64,000 nt of DNA from Thalassomonas sp. RHCl1. Lineage in GTDB: Bacteria; Pseudomonadota; Gammaproteobacteria; Enterobacterales; Alteromonadaceae. The position numbers and the translations under genes are program-made. Each line of letters begins with the position of its first letter. The stretch's first letter is position 1. Of the stretch, positions 52,021 to 60,720 are shown in pieces. The stretch is from contig NZ_CANDNZ010000005.1 of assembly GCF_947387555.1 (NCBI RefSeq), forward strand, positions 248,001-312,000. The letters are read 5' to 3'. Below the pieces are notes generated by a model. That model saw only the letters and a program-made list of their open reading frames with translations. It was not told the origin of the DNA and ran no database searches.

Positions 52021-53325
52021 ATGAGCAATGTTGTTTCCGCCCCTCAGCCTATGCTGTCCTTATTATTACTTGACGATGAGCAGGATATCCTCAATTCACT
52101 GCAACGCTTATTGCGTAAGGACTATCAGTTAATTTGCTTTACCCAGGCCCATGATGCCCTCGCCTACCTTGAAAGTAATAACGTCGACATCATACTGTCG
52201 GATATGAGAATGCAAAACATGAACGGCGCCGAATTTTTATGCTTGTCCCGTCAGGTACAACCCGATGCCATGCGCTTATTGATCACCGGTTATAGCGATA
52301 TTGACTTAACCATTGCCGCCATTAACGACGGCGGGGTTTACAGCTATATCAATAAACCCTGGGAGAATGAAAAGCTGAAACTGACCTTGGCCAAGGCCGC
52401 CGAGCACTATTTATTAAAAAAAGAAAAACAGGCATTAAGCGAAAGCCTTGCCCGGGCCAACAACAGCTTACAAAGCTTAAACCAGTCGCTGGAAGTTAAA
52501 GTGACGCAACGGACCCAGGCACTGCAGCAGAGCAAACAAAAACTGCAGCAAAGCTTAGCCACGCAAAAAGATTTGCTGCATGATGTAATCGACATGATGG
52601 CAGCCACCATAGAATACCGCACCGGCTTTTCCGGCAGCCACAACAAACGCATTGCCCTGCAAAGCCGGGCTGTTGCCGCCCGAATGGGCATGGAAGAAGC
52701 ACAGTGCCGCCGCATATATTTATGCGCCCTGCTGCATGAAATCGGCATTATAGGTTTAAGCGATGCGGCCCTGGCAAGCACGAATGTTACCGGGACACAG
52801 CTTGACGATGCCTTTATGGCACATCCTGTTATCGGCGCGGAGATAGTGGAAAAAATAAAGCGCCTGGCACCGTTAACCGAAAATATCCGCCATCAAAACG
52901 AGAACATCGACGGTAGCGGCCGCCCGGCTCACCTGTCCGGCAATGAAATTCCTGTCGGCGCACGCATTATCCGCATAGTCAAAGATTTTGATTTCCTGAT
53001 CGCCGGTAAGCATAACAATAACAAACTGGCGGTGGCCAATGCCAAAAAACGTATGAATGAAAAAGCCGGCAGTGACTACGACAAAAGAATCCTGGAGCAT
53101 TTTTTCACCCTGCTATCGCAAAGGCAGCAAGATGAAGAGTCGGAGATGCAATACAGCCTGGCCCTGGAAGAGTTAAAACCCGGCGATGTGTTATCAGAAG
53201 ATCTGGTGCTGGAAAACGGCAACATTATGCTGACAACCGGGCAGGAAATTAACGAATCAATGATAGAAAAACTGCGCGAGTACGAACACAACTTTAATAC
53301 CAAAATAACCCTTTTTACGGCATAG
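52021..53325 (+). CDS. hnoD: Response regulator with degenerate HD-GYP domain (HnoD-like)
   Basis: The 434-residue protein has a receiver domain (Asp61 in IILSDMRM), a coiled-coil linker (about 135-185) and an HD-GYP-type domain. The domain has lost key residues: HE at 239-240 where HD is expected, RHQNENIDGSG for HHE..DG.G, and GRP for GYP. It is thus probably unable to hydrolyse c-di-GMP, as reported for HnoD of Shewanella oneidensis, which instead controls a phosphodiesterase partner. It is the first gene of the H-NOX operon; the H-NOX gene begins 10 bp later. Confidence 0.85.
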   Translation: MSNVVSAPQPMLSLLLLDDEQDILNSLQRLLRKDYQLICFTQAHDALAYLESNNVDIILSDMRMQNMNGAEFLCLSRQVQPDAMRLLITGYSDIDLTIAAINDGGVYSYINKPWENEKLKLTLAKAAEHYLLKKEKQALSESLARANNSLQSLNQSLEVKVTQRTQALQQSKQKLQQSLATQKDLLHDVIDMMAATIEYRTGFSGSHNKRIALQSRAVAARMGMEEAQCRRIYLCALLHEIGIIGLSDAALASTNVTGTQLDDAFMAHPVIGAEIVEKIKRLAPLTENIRHQNENIDGSGRPAHLSGNEIPVGARIIRIVKDFDFLIAGKHNNNKLAVANAKKRMNEKAGSDYDKRILEHFFTLLSQRQQDEESEMQYSLALEELKPGDVLSEDLVLENGNIMLTTGQEINESMIEKLREYEHNFNTKITLFTA

Positions 53326-53335
53326 GAGAAAGACT

Positions 53336-53881
53336 GTGCAAGGTTCAATCTACACTGCCCTGGCCGATATGATAGTCGAGCAGATGGGAATAGAAAAATG
53401 GAATGACTTATTATCGCAGACCCGGCCCGCTTCGGGCGGGATTTATACCAGCGGCGAGCAATATGAAGACAGCGAGCTCGTGAATATCCTGGTATTGCTG
53501 GCTGAAGAAAAAAACATCCCGCTTGAAAAAGTGGTGGAAAATTTTGGCCGGTATTTATTTAAAAAGCTCTACGATACCAGCCCGGTTGATGTCTCCAAAC
53601 TGGACAATTTAAAAGACTTCCTGCTGGCAATAGACCAGGTTATCCATGCCGAGGTAAAGCGACTTCATCCCAATGCCTACTTACCAAAATTTGAATACGA
53701 GCAAAACACGCCGAACACCCTGACCATGTATTACAGCTCCAAGCGCAAGCTCTGCCACGCCAGCGTCGGCTTGATATTAGGCGCGGCGAAACAATTTAAT
53801 GAAGCCATTGAAATCACCCACCCCGAATGTATGCACCGGGGAGCATCGCGCTGTAAATTAATTATTCACTTTAAGGATTAA
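53336..53881 (+). CDS. hnoX: H-NOX heme-nitric oxide sensor
   Basis: The 181-residue heme protein binds NO (or O2/NO by type). The proximal heme ligand is His104 in AIDQVIHAEVKRLHPNAYLP, and the porphyrin-propionate motif YxSxR is intact (Tyr133, Ser135, Arg137 in YYSSKR). Start is the GTG at 53336, preceded by AGGAG. It is flanked by a receiver/HD-GYP protein and a histidine kinase, the standard H-NOX operon. When NO binds, H-NOX proteins usually inhibit the paired kinase. Confidence 0.93.
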   Translation: MQGSIYTALADMIVEQMGIEKWNDLLSQTRPASGGIYTSGEQYEDSELVNILVLLAEEKNIPLEKVVENFGRYLFKKLYDTSPVDVSKLDNLKDFLLAIDQVIHAEVKRLHPNAYLPKFEYEQNTPNTLTMYYSSKRKLCHASVGLILGAAKQFNEAIEITHPECMHRGASRCKLIIHFKD

Positions 53882-53884
53882 ACA

Positions 53885-54883
53885 GTGAGCCAGACCAGCC
53901 CCTATAAAGAAGCGTATGAACGCGAGCGCCAGGCCAGATTGCTTGCCGAAAAACTGCTGGATGAAAAAACACGCCGTTTATATGAAAACTGCGCCACCCT
54001 GGAGCAAACCCTAAAGACCCTGGAAGATACCCAGGGGCAGCTTATCCAGGCAGAAAAACTGGTTTCGCTTGGCCAGCTCGCCGCCGGGGTCGCCCATGAA
54101 ATCAATAATCCGGTGGGCTTTTCCCTGAGTAACCTGAGCACCTTAACAGACTATGTTCAATCCCTGCTCAGCCTGGATGCCCTGGTGCTGGACAACCTGC
54201 CCGCTTTGGCTGATCACCCGTTAAGCAAGCACTATCAGCAACTCAGGCAAGAGCAGGATATTGACTTTATCCGCGGCGATATCAGCCCGTTACTGGCAGA
54301 GACCACCGATGGGTTGCGCCGGGTAAGTGACATTGTTGCCAATCTCAGGCGGGTCAGTCATAGCGGCGAATTGGAAAAAGAACAGCAGGACATACACCAG
54401 CTTATTGAAGAGTCGATAAAAGTTGTCTGGAACGAATTAAAATACTGCCTGGAAGTGAAACGGGATTTTGCCCGGCTCCCTAAAGTGACCTGTCACGGCA
54501 GTGAAATTCACCAGGTATTGATCAATATGTTTTTAAATGCCGCCCACGCCTGCGAAGGCGGCGGTAGGCTGTTGATCAAAACCTCTTTAACGCAAATTAA
54601 GCACCGGGCCTATATCGCTATCGATATTTGCGATAACGGCAAGGGCATGTCAAAAGCCACCAGTAAAAAAATCTTCGACCCCTTTTTTACCACGAAAGCG
54701 GTCGGTAAAGGCACCGGACTCGGGCTGTCCATTGCTTTTGCCATTATTGAAAAACATCAGGGAAAAATCACCGTCAACAGCGATGAAGGCAAAGGGACCA
54801 CCTTTACCATTTACTTACCGGTAGAGCCGCCAAACGCAAATACCCCGGGGACAGCCTCAACCCCTACAGCAACCAAGGGCTGA
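53885..54883 (+). CDS. hnoK: Soluble histidine kinase paired with H-NOX (HnoK-like)
   Basis: The 332-residue kinase lacks membrane spans and a sensor domain. Order: N-terminal coiled coil (about 10-60), HisKA with phospho-His71 in GQLAAGVAHEINNPVG, and an HATPase with NLRRVSH, MFLNAAHACEGGG, IDICDNGKGM and KGTGLGLSIAF. The initiator is a GTG at 53885, four bases after the H-NOX stop. It is expected to phosphorylate both the HTH-REC and REC-HD-GYP proteins of this locus. Confidence 0.9.
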   Translation: MSQTSPYKEAYERERQARLLAEKLLDEKTRRLYENCATLEQTLKTLEDTQGQLIQAEKLVSLGQLAAGVAHEINNPVGFSLSNLSTLTDYVQSLLSLDALVLDNLPALADHPLSKHYQQLRQEQDIDFIRGDISPLLAETTDGLRRVSDIVANLRRVSHSGELEKEQQDIHQLIEESIKVVWNELKYCLEVKRDFARLPKVTCHGSEIHQVLINMFLNAAHACEGGGRLLIKTSLTQIKHRAYIAIDICDNGKGMSKATSKKIFDPFFTTKAVGKGTGLGLSIAFAIIEKHQGKITVNSDEGKGTTFTIYLPVEPPNANTPGTASTPTATKG

Positions 54884-54894
54884 AGCTTGAGCGG

Positions 54895-55332
54895 TTACTC
54901 ACCGATATCTTCATTCCATAACTGCGGGTTTTCTTTGATAAAATTCGCCATCATCTTGATAGTGTAATCATCTTGGACAATATCGAGTTTTACCCCGCGA
55001 GATTTCAGCAATTCCTCTTCCCCGGTGAAATTGACATTTTCAGCAATCACCACATGGGGAATACCGTAAAGTAAAATGGTGCCCGAGCACATGGCACAGG
55101 GTGAAAGCGTGGTATAGAGAGTAGAGTTTTGATAGACGGAGGCGCTTAATCGCCCGGCATTTTCCAGCGCATCCATTTCCCCGTGTAAAATCGTACTGCC
55201 TTTTTGTATTCTGCGGTTATGGCCGCGGCCGATGATTTTGCCATCATGCACCAATACCGAGCCGATAGGAATACCGCCTTCCTGCCAGCCATGCTCCGCT
55301 TCTTCAATTGCTGCTTTTAAAAATTCATCCAT
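54895..55332 (-). CDS. Cytosine deaminase of the yeast Fcy1 type
   Basis: This 145-residue zinc deaminase has the catalytic HGEMDAL (His50, Glu52) and PCAMC (Cys79, Cys82). Beyond the common CDA fold, long stretches match yeast Fcy1 as I recall it: EGGIPIGSVL, GRGHNRRIQKGS, TLYTTLSPC, YGIPHVVIAENVNF and the closing W..EDIGE. Fcy1 turns cytosine to uracil, whereas the bacterial codA enzyme is unrelated. Other nucleoside deaminases are possible but fit less well. Confidence 0.88.
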   Translation of the reverse strand: MDEFLKAAIEEAEHGWQEGGIPIGSVLVHDGKIIGRGHNRRIQKGSTILHGEMDALENAGRLSASVYQNSTLYTTLSPCAMCSGTILLYGIPHVVIAENVNFTGEEELLKSRGVKLDIVQDDYTIKMMANFIKENPQLWNEDIGE

Positions 55333-55369
55333 TGTTATTTCCCCTTAAAAGGTACATCTTTTATTCTTG

Positions 55370-55409
55370 TCGTAAAAGAAAGGCACTGACCCTGTAAAGT
55401 CAATGCCTT
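55370..55409 (-). terminator. Terminator of the minCDE operon
   Basis: On the minus strand AAGGCATTGAC, an eight-base loop, then GTCAGTGCCTT (one G-U pair) and TTCTTTT lie about 55 bp after the minE stop. Confidence 0.7.
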
Positions 55410-55464
55410 AATTATATCGCGCTTAAGAAAAATAGCTTAGCTCACGCCAAAGCTTGCTAGCGCG

Positions 55465-55743
55465 TTATTTGCTGCCGTTTTCATCCTGAAGCTCAATATT
55501 AAGCTCCAATACATTTAAATCACCGTCTTTTTTATCGACATTCACCGATAAGCTGTTTTCCGATACCGGGATATATTTGCGCAATACCGCCAGCAGGTCT
55601 TCCGTTAACTGGGGCAAATAGTCTGGCTGCTTGTTTCTTTGGTTGCGCTCGTGGGCCACAATGATCTGCAGCCTTTCTTTGGCTTTAGAGGCTGTGGAGA
55701 CCTGTTTTTCCTTAGAGCGTAAAAAGTAATCCAGTAATGCCAT
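55465..55743 (-). CDS. minE: Cell division topological specificity factor MinE
   Basis: This 92-residue MinE has the conserved start MALLDYFLRSKEKQVSTASK, then AKERLQIIVAHERN, the MinD-interacting helix, and a C-terminal dimerisation domain (YLPQLTEDLLAVLRKY). It drives MinD off the membrane so that the division septum stays at mid-cell. It begins 1 bp after the minD stop, third gene of minCDE. Confidence 0.96.
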   Translation of the reverse strand: MALLDYFLRSKEKQVSTASKAKERLQIIVAHERNQRNKQPDYLPQLTEDLLAVLRKYIPVSENSLSVNVDKKDGDLNVLELNIELQDENGSK

Positions 55744-55744
55744 A

Positions 55745-56554
55745 TTAACCCCCGAATAAACGGCTGAAGATGCCTTTTTTCTGTTCGCTTAAAAACCTGA
55801 AGTCTACCGTTTCCCCCAGAATACGGTCCACCGCGTCCTGGTACGCCTGACCGGCATCACTTTCGGTATCGAAGATCACCGGCTCACCGGCATTGGACGC
55901 CTTAAGCACCGCCTGAGACTCGGGAATAACCCCCAACAGCGGAATAGCGAGAATCTCTTCAACATCTTCCACGCTCAGCATTTCCCCTTCACTGACACGT
56001 TTGGGAGAATAACGGGTTAATAACAAATGTTCTTTAATCGGCTCAAGCCCCTGCTCGGCACGGCGGGAGCGGCTGGATAACATGCCTAAAATGCGGTCTG
56101 AGTCACGCACGGAAGAAACTTCCGGGTTGGTGGTCACTATGGCTTCGTCGGCATAATAAAGCGCCATCATAGCACCGGCTTCGATACCCGCCGGGGAGTC
56201 ACAGATAATATAATCAAAGCTTTCACCCAGCTCTTCCAGCACCTTACCGACGCTTTCTTTATTCAGAGCGTCTTTATCCCGGGTTTGCGAAGCGGGCAGG
56301 ATAGATAAAGTATCAACGCGCTTATCCTTGATCAATGCCTGGTTCAGCGTTGCTTCACCATTGATGACATTGACAAAGTCATAAACCACGCGACGTTCAC
56401 AGCCCATAATTAAGTCCAGATTACGCAGGCCGATGTCAAAGTCAATCACTACCACCTTATGACCCTTTAACGCCAACCCTACGCTGATGGCGGCACTGGA
56501 AGTTGTTTTACCAACCCCACCCTTTCCTGAAGTTACTACAATTACTCGTGCCAT
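55745..56554 (-). CDS. minD: Septum site-determining ATPase MinD
   Basis: This protein is about 269 residues. The ATG at 56554 (GAGGAAG upstream) opens MARVIVVTSGKGGVGKTTSS, the deviant Walker A. A longer frame from 56575 adds only seven residues. DFDIGLRNLDLIMGCE, DSPAGIE and the membrane-targeting amphipathic tail (FSRLFGG) are present. MinD recruits MinC to the membrane and oscillates with MinE. Confidence 0.97.
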   Translation of the reverse strand: MARVIVVTSGKGGVGKTTSSAAISVGLALKGHKVVVIDFDIGLRNLDLIMGCERRVVYDFVNVINGEATLNQALIKDKRVDTLSILPASQTRDKDALNKESVGKVLEELGESFDYIICDSPAGIEAGAMMALYYADEAIVTTNPEVSSVRDSDRILGMLSSRSRRAEQGLEPIKEHLLLTRYSPKRVSEGEMLSVEDVEEILAIPLLGVIPESQAVLKASNAGEPVIFDTESDAGQAYQDAVDRILGETVDFRFLSEQKKGIFSRLFGG

Positions 56555-56578
56555 AAAACGCACTTCCTCTATCAAAAA

Positions 56579-57331
56579 TTAAACGAGTTTTGACGACGCC
56601 AGTTCGGTGTCGGTCAAATATATATAGGCGGGATAACCCCAGTCCTGCTCCATTGATTCGCTCAGCCAATAGTTGCCGTTAATAGACACCAGCTCGGCTT
56701 CCAGGTTCTGGCAATAAATTTGCGCCTGGTGATGCCCTTTGGCACCGGCGATAGCCCGGCCGCGCAGGGCGCCATAAATATGAATATTACCGTCGGCGAT
56801 CACTTCCGCCCCGGCAGACACCGAGCCGATGATCACCAGGTTCTGATCTTTTGCGTATAACTGCTGCCCCGAGCGTACCTGCCCGCGATGCACCTTGTCG
56901 CTGAACACACTGGTGTGGGGAACCTGTCCGGAACTCTCATCTGCTTTATCACTAAGCGCTGCATTACCGGCATCTGCCTTTTTTTCAACCTTGGCCGGGG
57001 CCGCTTTTCTCGGCGCCGTTTTTGCGGCATTGATAAAAGACAAACCAAGCTCGCGAATATGTTGTTTTTGCCCGGCAGCAACCACCCCGGTAAAACCGAC
57101 AAAATTAAAGTTTAATAATTCCACCAGGTTTTTAATGGCCTGATAATCTATGTCGTTATCACTGTTAACCTGGTCGATATTAACCGCCAAAGGCACCAGA
57201 TGAAAAAAGTCCGGCGCCTGGGCTATTTTGGCTTCGAGATCCCTGCAGATATCGCTAAGTTCAATGGTTTTCAGATGTAAAACAGAAAGGGTAAAACTTG
57301 TACCTTTAAATTCAACAGTGGCATCAGCCAT
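56579..57331 (-). CDS. minC: Septum site-determining protein MinC
   Basis: This protein is about 250 residues from the ATG at 57331 (MADATVEFKGTSFTLSVLHL); an upstream in-frame ATG at 57376 adds 15 residues unlike MinC. The N-terminal FtsZ-inhibiting domain is followed by an Ala/Lys linker and the C-terminal beta-helix (VRSGQQLYAKDQNLVIIGSV, GAEVIADGNIHIYGALRGRA, then CQNLEAELVSINGNYWLS). It inhibits FtsZ ring formation at the poles. Confidence 0.95.
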   Translation of the reverse strand: MADATVEFKGTSFTLSVLHLKTIELSDICRDLEAKIAQAPDFFHLVPLAVNIDQVNSDNDIDYQAIKNLVELLNFNFVGFTGVVAAGQKQHIRELGLSFINAAKTAPRKAAPAKVEKKADAGNAALSDKADESSGQVPHTSVFSDKVHRGQVRSGQQLYAKDQNLVIIGSVSAGAEVIADGNIHIYGALRGRAIAGAKGHHQAQIYCQNLEAELVSINGNYWLSESMEQDWGYPAYIYLTDTELASSKLV

Positions 57332-57568
57332 AGAGGACAACTTCCTACATAAGTAAATTGGGATGTCTATATACATCTAAAAAAAATTTATCTTATAGCT
57401 TGTGCGGTGCAGAGGCAATGGCCCTGGGTGATATTTCATCGTAAATGACGATAAATTCAGCAAAGATTGCGATAAATCCTATTCTTGGGCTTTTGCCTGC
57501 CCGGGATTGCTTAGCGAAAATGAGTTCTTGGTTTACGCCTGATGCATATAAGTTGAAAGACACCCCCG

Positions 57569-57678
57569 TATAAATCCAGCTCTTTGGCTTCCTGCCTCCG
57601 CTGGATACATACTTCCTGTATTAACCCAGCTCTCTGGCTTGCTGCCTCCGCCGGATACATACCTCCTGTATTAAAAAG
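57569..57678. repeat. 50-bp tandem repeat upstream of minC
   Basis: Two full copies and a short third one of a 50-bp unit (57569-57618, 57619-57668, then GTATTAAAAA) differ at only a few bases. Each contains CCAGCTCT, TGGCTT, CTGCCTCCGC and GGATACATAC. It lies in the 434-bp gap between amylase 2 and minC, which otherwise holds a terminator and the minC promoter region. Confidence 0.8.
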
Positions 57679-57700
57679 GGCTGATATGCTCAGCCCTTTT
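57674..57700. terminator. Terminator after amylase 2 (bidirectional)
   Basis: AAAAGGGCTGA, a five-base loop, TCAGCCCTTTT. On the minus strand the stem is followed by TTTTTAAT, ending the amylase transcript. Confidence 0.82.
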
Positions 57701-57765
57701 ACACAGGTTAAAGTTTGCCCGGGGGAAAATAATGGCAGCATTACTTTACCCGGCCAGCCACAACA

Positions 57766-59586
57766 CTAAAAATTATGAAACTCAGCGCCGGCTTCCCCCC
57801 GGCGAAACACATTAATTTTACCGCACTGGGCAAAGTGATTTCCGCTGGCATAGGGGGTGCCAGCCTGACTGACATCCGCTTCCCAGCCGGGGCCATTGCT
57901 GATATAAGTTTTCAGCTCAAACCAGCCGTTGACGGTTTTACTGCAATCCATTTGCACATCCAGCATCCAGTAATGGTCGCCGTAGTTGTTTAGCACCTCT
58001 TCACCGAAACCGTTTACCGCCACCGTCATTTTCGTGCCCCAGCTGTCCGGCCAGACATTGGTGGTCCAGTCGGCGGCGGTGCCTTCGGCGCCTGCGCCCT
58101 GCCCGTTTTCGATGCCGTACCAGTCAAGATAGTTGTCGTTGTTTTTCCAGGCCAGCGTAGTGGCATTGCGTAAATTATTATGGCTGATCGGCAGTGCACA
58201 TAACTTGTTTGCTTCGGTACAGTTTAACCCCAGATTGGCCGCAGCATAACCATGGTCGATACCGCCACGGATAAACATATCCTGTCCCGACGCTGTTTCA
58301 CCGTAAACAAACACCACGGTGCGCTCTTTTTCACTATTGTCCTCACCTAAGATCCACACCGCATAATCTGTGCCGCTGGCAGCCAATTGCCACTGACTGC
58401 CCGCAGGGCTCCAGTTATTGCCGCCTATCTTAACCGCCACCTTATCGTCTATGATCGCAGCGTATAAACCCGTTTCAGCCGCCTGAACCGACACGGTCGA
58501 AGTTGAAGTCAGTCCCTGCTGCTGCCTGATATCCGCCAGCACTTTAATGTCGTCATACAAATTCCAGTCAAAGGCATGGGCCCAGTAAATCGTCGGGATG
58601 CCCGGATGGGTAAGGATATAAGCATAACCCTGCATCACCTTGTCGCAGGGCACCGGCCAGTGCTCTTGCCCGCTGCCGCAACTTTCACTCGGGCCTGTGT
58701 CATGGTTATCAACAAAGGTCACCATTTTCTGTCCCCACCAGCCGATACCGCCGGCCGGAACGCCGTTGTTGGCCAAACGCCAGTATTCGTTACTGTCCAG
58801 GGCTTTGTTGAGCAAACCTTTAGTGGTGAAATCAAACACGCCGCATTCGCCGCTGGTGCCGTTAATATAATCCATCAACAGCTGGCGGTGGGCATCGACA
58901 TTGTCATAATGCAGATCTGTCCACACTTCCCCGACGCAAAAATTAGAACCAAAGCCACGGGAATACATACCGGCATAATAGGGATCGTAACCTTTGGAAT
59001 AATCGTAACGTATGCCCTCAAACCCCACGCCTTTTAAGCGGGTATTAAGCCAGGTCACAATATCCGCCTGCACGGTATTATTGACATGGTTGACATCCCG
59101 GGCGGCGGCATAACCGCCGCCGGTATCGCAATCGCCGGTGGCGCCGGGCCATTCATCATCACAGGTCACCGCCCAGCTGCCCCAGGTCGGGTTGGTAAAA
59201 TCTGCCCAGTCTAACGTACCGACCCTGTGATTGATCACCACATCGGCTACCGCGCTGACACCTTTATTTTTTAAGGCGGAAATCGCCTGCGTTAACGCCT
59301 GCTCGCTGCCGTATTTTGAATCAAGCACATTAAGCTGGCGCGGCAAATAACCTTCATCCGAGGCCGCATCGGATGCCGGGGGAAACCAGACATGGCTTAC
59401 CCCTAAACCGGCAACACTGTCCGCCTGGTTTTTTATGGTGTCATACCAGTTACTTTTATGGGAGTGCCAGTGAAAGCCCTGTAATAAAATTGCACTGCTT
59501 GCTTTGTCCTGCTCGGTTGCCGCCTGCGTCGCTGCACTGCTGGCGGCAGTCCCTACCGCTATGGCTAAAATCATTTTTCTTATCAT
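57766..59586 (-). CDS. Secreted alpha-amylase, GH13, with C-terminal domain
   Basis: This protein is about 606 residues from the ATG at 59586, which opens a signal peptide (MIRKMILAIAVGTAASSAAT). GH13 regions: ADVVINHRVG (I), GIRYDYSKGY with Asp195 (II), VGEVWTD with Glu220 (III), FVDNHDTG with Asp296 (IV). The catalytic part ends near residue 440. The last 165 residues form an extra domain with paired cysteines (LNCTEANKLCALP, MDCSK, FAQCGK), probably starch-binding. A 16-bp sequence shared with amylase 1 lies about 111 bp upstream. Confidence 0.92.
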   Translation of the reverse strand: MIRKMILAIAVGTAASSAATQAATEQDKASSAILLQGFHWHSHKSNWYDTIKNQADSVAGLGVSHVWFPPASDAASDEGYLPRQLNVLDSKYGSEQALTQAISALKNKGVSAVADVVINHRVGTLDWADFTNPTWGSWAVTCDDEWPGATGDCDTGGGYAAARDVNHVNNTVQADIVTWLNTRLKGVGFEGIRYDYSKGYDPYYAGMYSRGFGSNFCVGEVWTDLHYDNVDAHRQLLMDYINGTSGECGVFDFTTKGLLNKALDSNEYWRLANNGVPAGGIGWWGQKMVTFVDNHDTGPSESCGSGQEHWPVPCDKVMQGYAYILTHPGIPTIYWAHAFDWNLYDDIKVLADIRQQQGLTSTSTVSVQAAETGLYAAIIDDKVAVKIGGNNWSPAGSQWQLAASGTDYAVWILGEDNSEKERTVVFVYGETASGQDMFIRGGIDHGYAAANLGLNCTEANKLCALPISHNNLRNATTLAWKNNDNYLDWYGIENGQGAGAEGTAADWTTNVWPDSWGTKMTVAVNGFGEEVLNNYGDHYWMLDVQMDCSKTVNGWFELKTYISNGPGWEADVSQAGTPYASGNHFAQCGKINVFRRGEAGAEFHNF

Positions 59587-59698
59587 GTTTTTATCGCCGT
59601 CCGTTGTCGTTAAATATAGTTGATTTTTATATTGATTCTTTGCCGCCAGAAGGCAGCTTAAATTAATATAGAGACAGGATAAAAAGATGAACACAAGC

Positions 59699-59712
59699 TG
59701 CATACGTATTCA
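59699..59712. promoter_or_regulatory. LacI-type operator candidate upstream of amylase 2
   Basis: TGCATACGTATTCA, in the same orientation and nearly the same distance from the start as at amylase 1. The shared sequence extends to GCTGCATACGTATTCA (59697-59712). Confidence 0.72.
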
Positions 59713-59822
59713 GTTAAATTGTTTATTCATTCACCACAGGCGGGTTGTCCAAGCTGCTACTCAGACAATAAAATCAGTCATAACTGGCTGAAGAGGCTGG
59801 AAAAAGCCGGTTAACACCCGTG

Positions 59823-60602
59823 TCAATCGGCCTGGCTGCCATCGGGTAAGGTCGCACCGGCAAGGGATTTTGCCCGTGACAATTGTTCGGCCGTTACTTT
59901 GGCAGCGCGCAGATTGGCCTTACTCAAATCAGCCCCTTCAAGATTGGCGCCGCGTAAATCGGCATTGACCAATTTGGCCCCTTTTAAGCTGGCATGACTA
60001 AGATCAGCATCACGCAAGTCCGCGCCAACCAGATTGGTCTTATTCAGGAGTGAACCATGCAGATCCGCAGCAATCAGGTGCACCCGGGTTAAATAACCTT
60101 CGGATAAAAAGACCCGGCTAAGCACAGCACCGCTAAGATCCGCCCGGCTAAGCACAGTTTCATCAACCGACGCTTCCCCGAAGATGCCGCCCCCCAAAGT
60201 GATCACAGGAGCGGCGGCAGAGATCAGCCCGGCCTCATACAAAAAGCGCAGCAAATAGCCCTTGCGCCTGCCGTCAAGCTGACTGAGTACGGTTAAGGTA
60301 CGGGCGCGGGCAAGACTGCGCACTTCATCCCGCCGGCCAGAAGTTTTTAAGCCGTGTGCCAACAACAGGTTCGACATTTTATCCAGGTACATTTGCAGGG
60401 CATTTTCCCGGGCCTGCTCCCTGGCGACATCAAGCTCAATTTCCGCCCGTTTGGCCGCCGCCTGGCGGCTACGCTCACTTTCGGCTAAATCAAACCAGAG
60501 CAAACCAAAGGTAAGTACGCCAGGGATAATCAGCAGCTCCAGCCAGTCCCACAGGGTTTTATCCCTCAAACCGGCAGAGGAGGTTTCTTTCACCCTAGTC
60601 AT
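59823..60602 (-). CDS. Pentapeptide-repeat membrane protein
   Basis: This 259-residue protein has one N-terminal span (residues about 22-40, LELLIIPGVLTFGLLWF), a coiled-coil section rich in Arg, Glu and Ala (about 42-75), and a helical section with GRRDEVRSLARARTLTVLSQ. Pentapeptide repeats A(D/N)LxX run from about residue 140 to 245 (ADLSGA, ADLRDADLSHASLKGAKLVN, ADLRGANLEGADLSKANLRA), forming a right-handed beta-helix. Function is unknown. It lies next to the unrecognised helical gene on the same strand. Confidence 0.85.
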   Translation of the reverse strand: MTRVKETSSAGLRDKTLWDWLELLIIPGVLTFGLLWFDLAESERSRQAAAKRAEIELDVAREQARENALQMYLDKMSNLLLAHGLKTSGRRDEVRSLARARTLTVLSQLDGRRKGYLLRFLYEAGLISAAAPVITLGGGIFGEASVDETVLSRADLSGAVLSRVFLSEGYLTRVHLIAADLHGSLLNKTNLVGADLRDADLSHASLKGAKLVNADLRGANLEGADLSKANLRAAKVTAEQLSRAKSLAGATLPDGSQAD

Positions 60603-60720
60603 GGCAAGTCTCTCCTTTATTGGTCGTTAACTTGCGGGTAAGTAACAGCCGCTCATGTTACTGTCACTTACCTGATGCCGCTTAGCTGGTGCCAAGTGTT
60701 CAGACACTTACCCCACAGGA

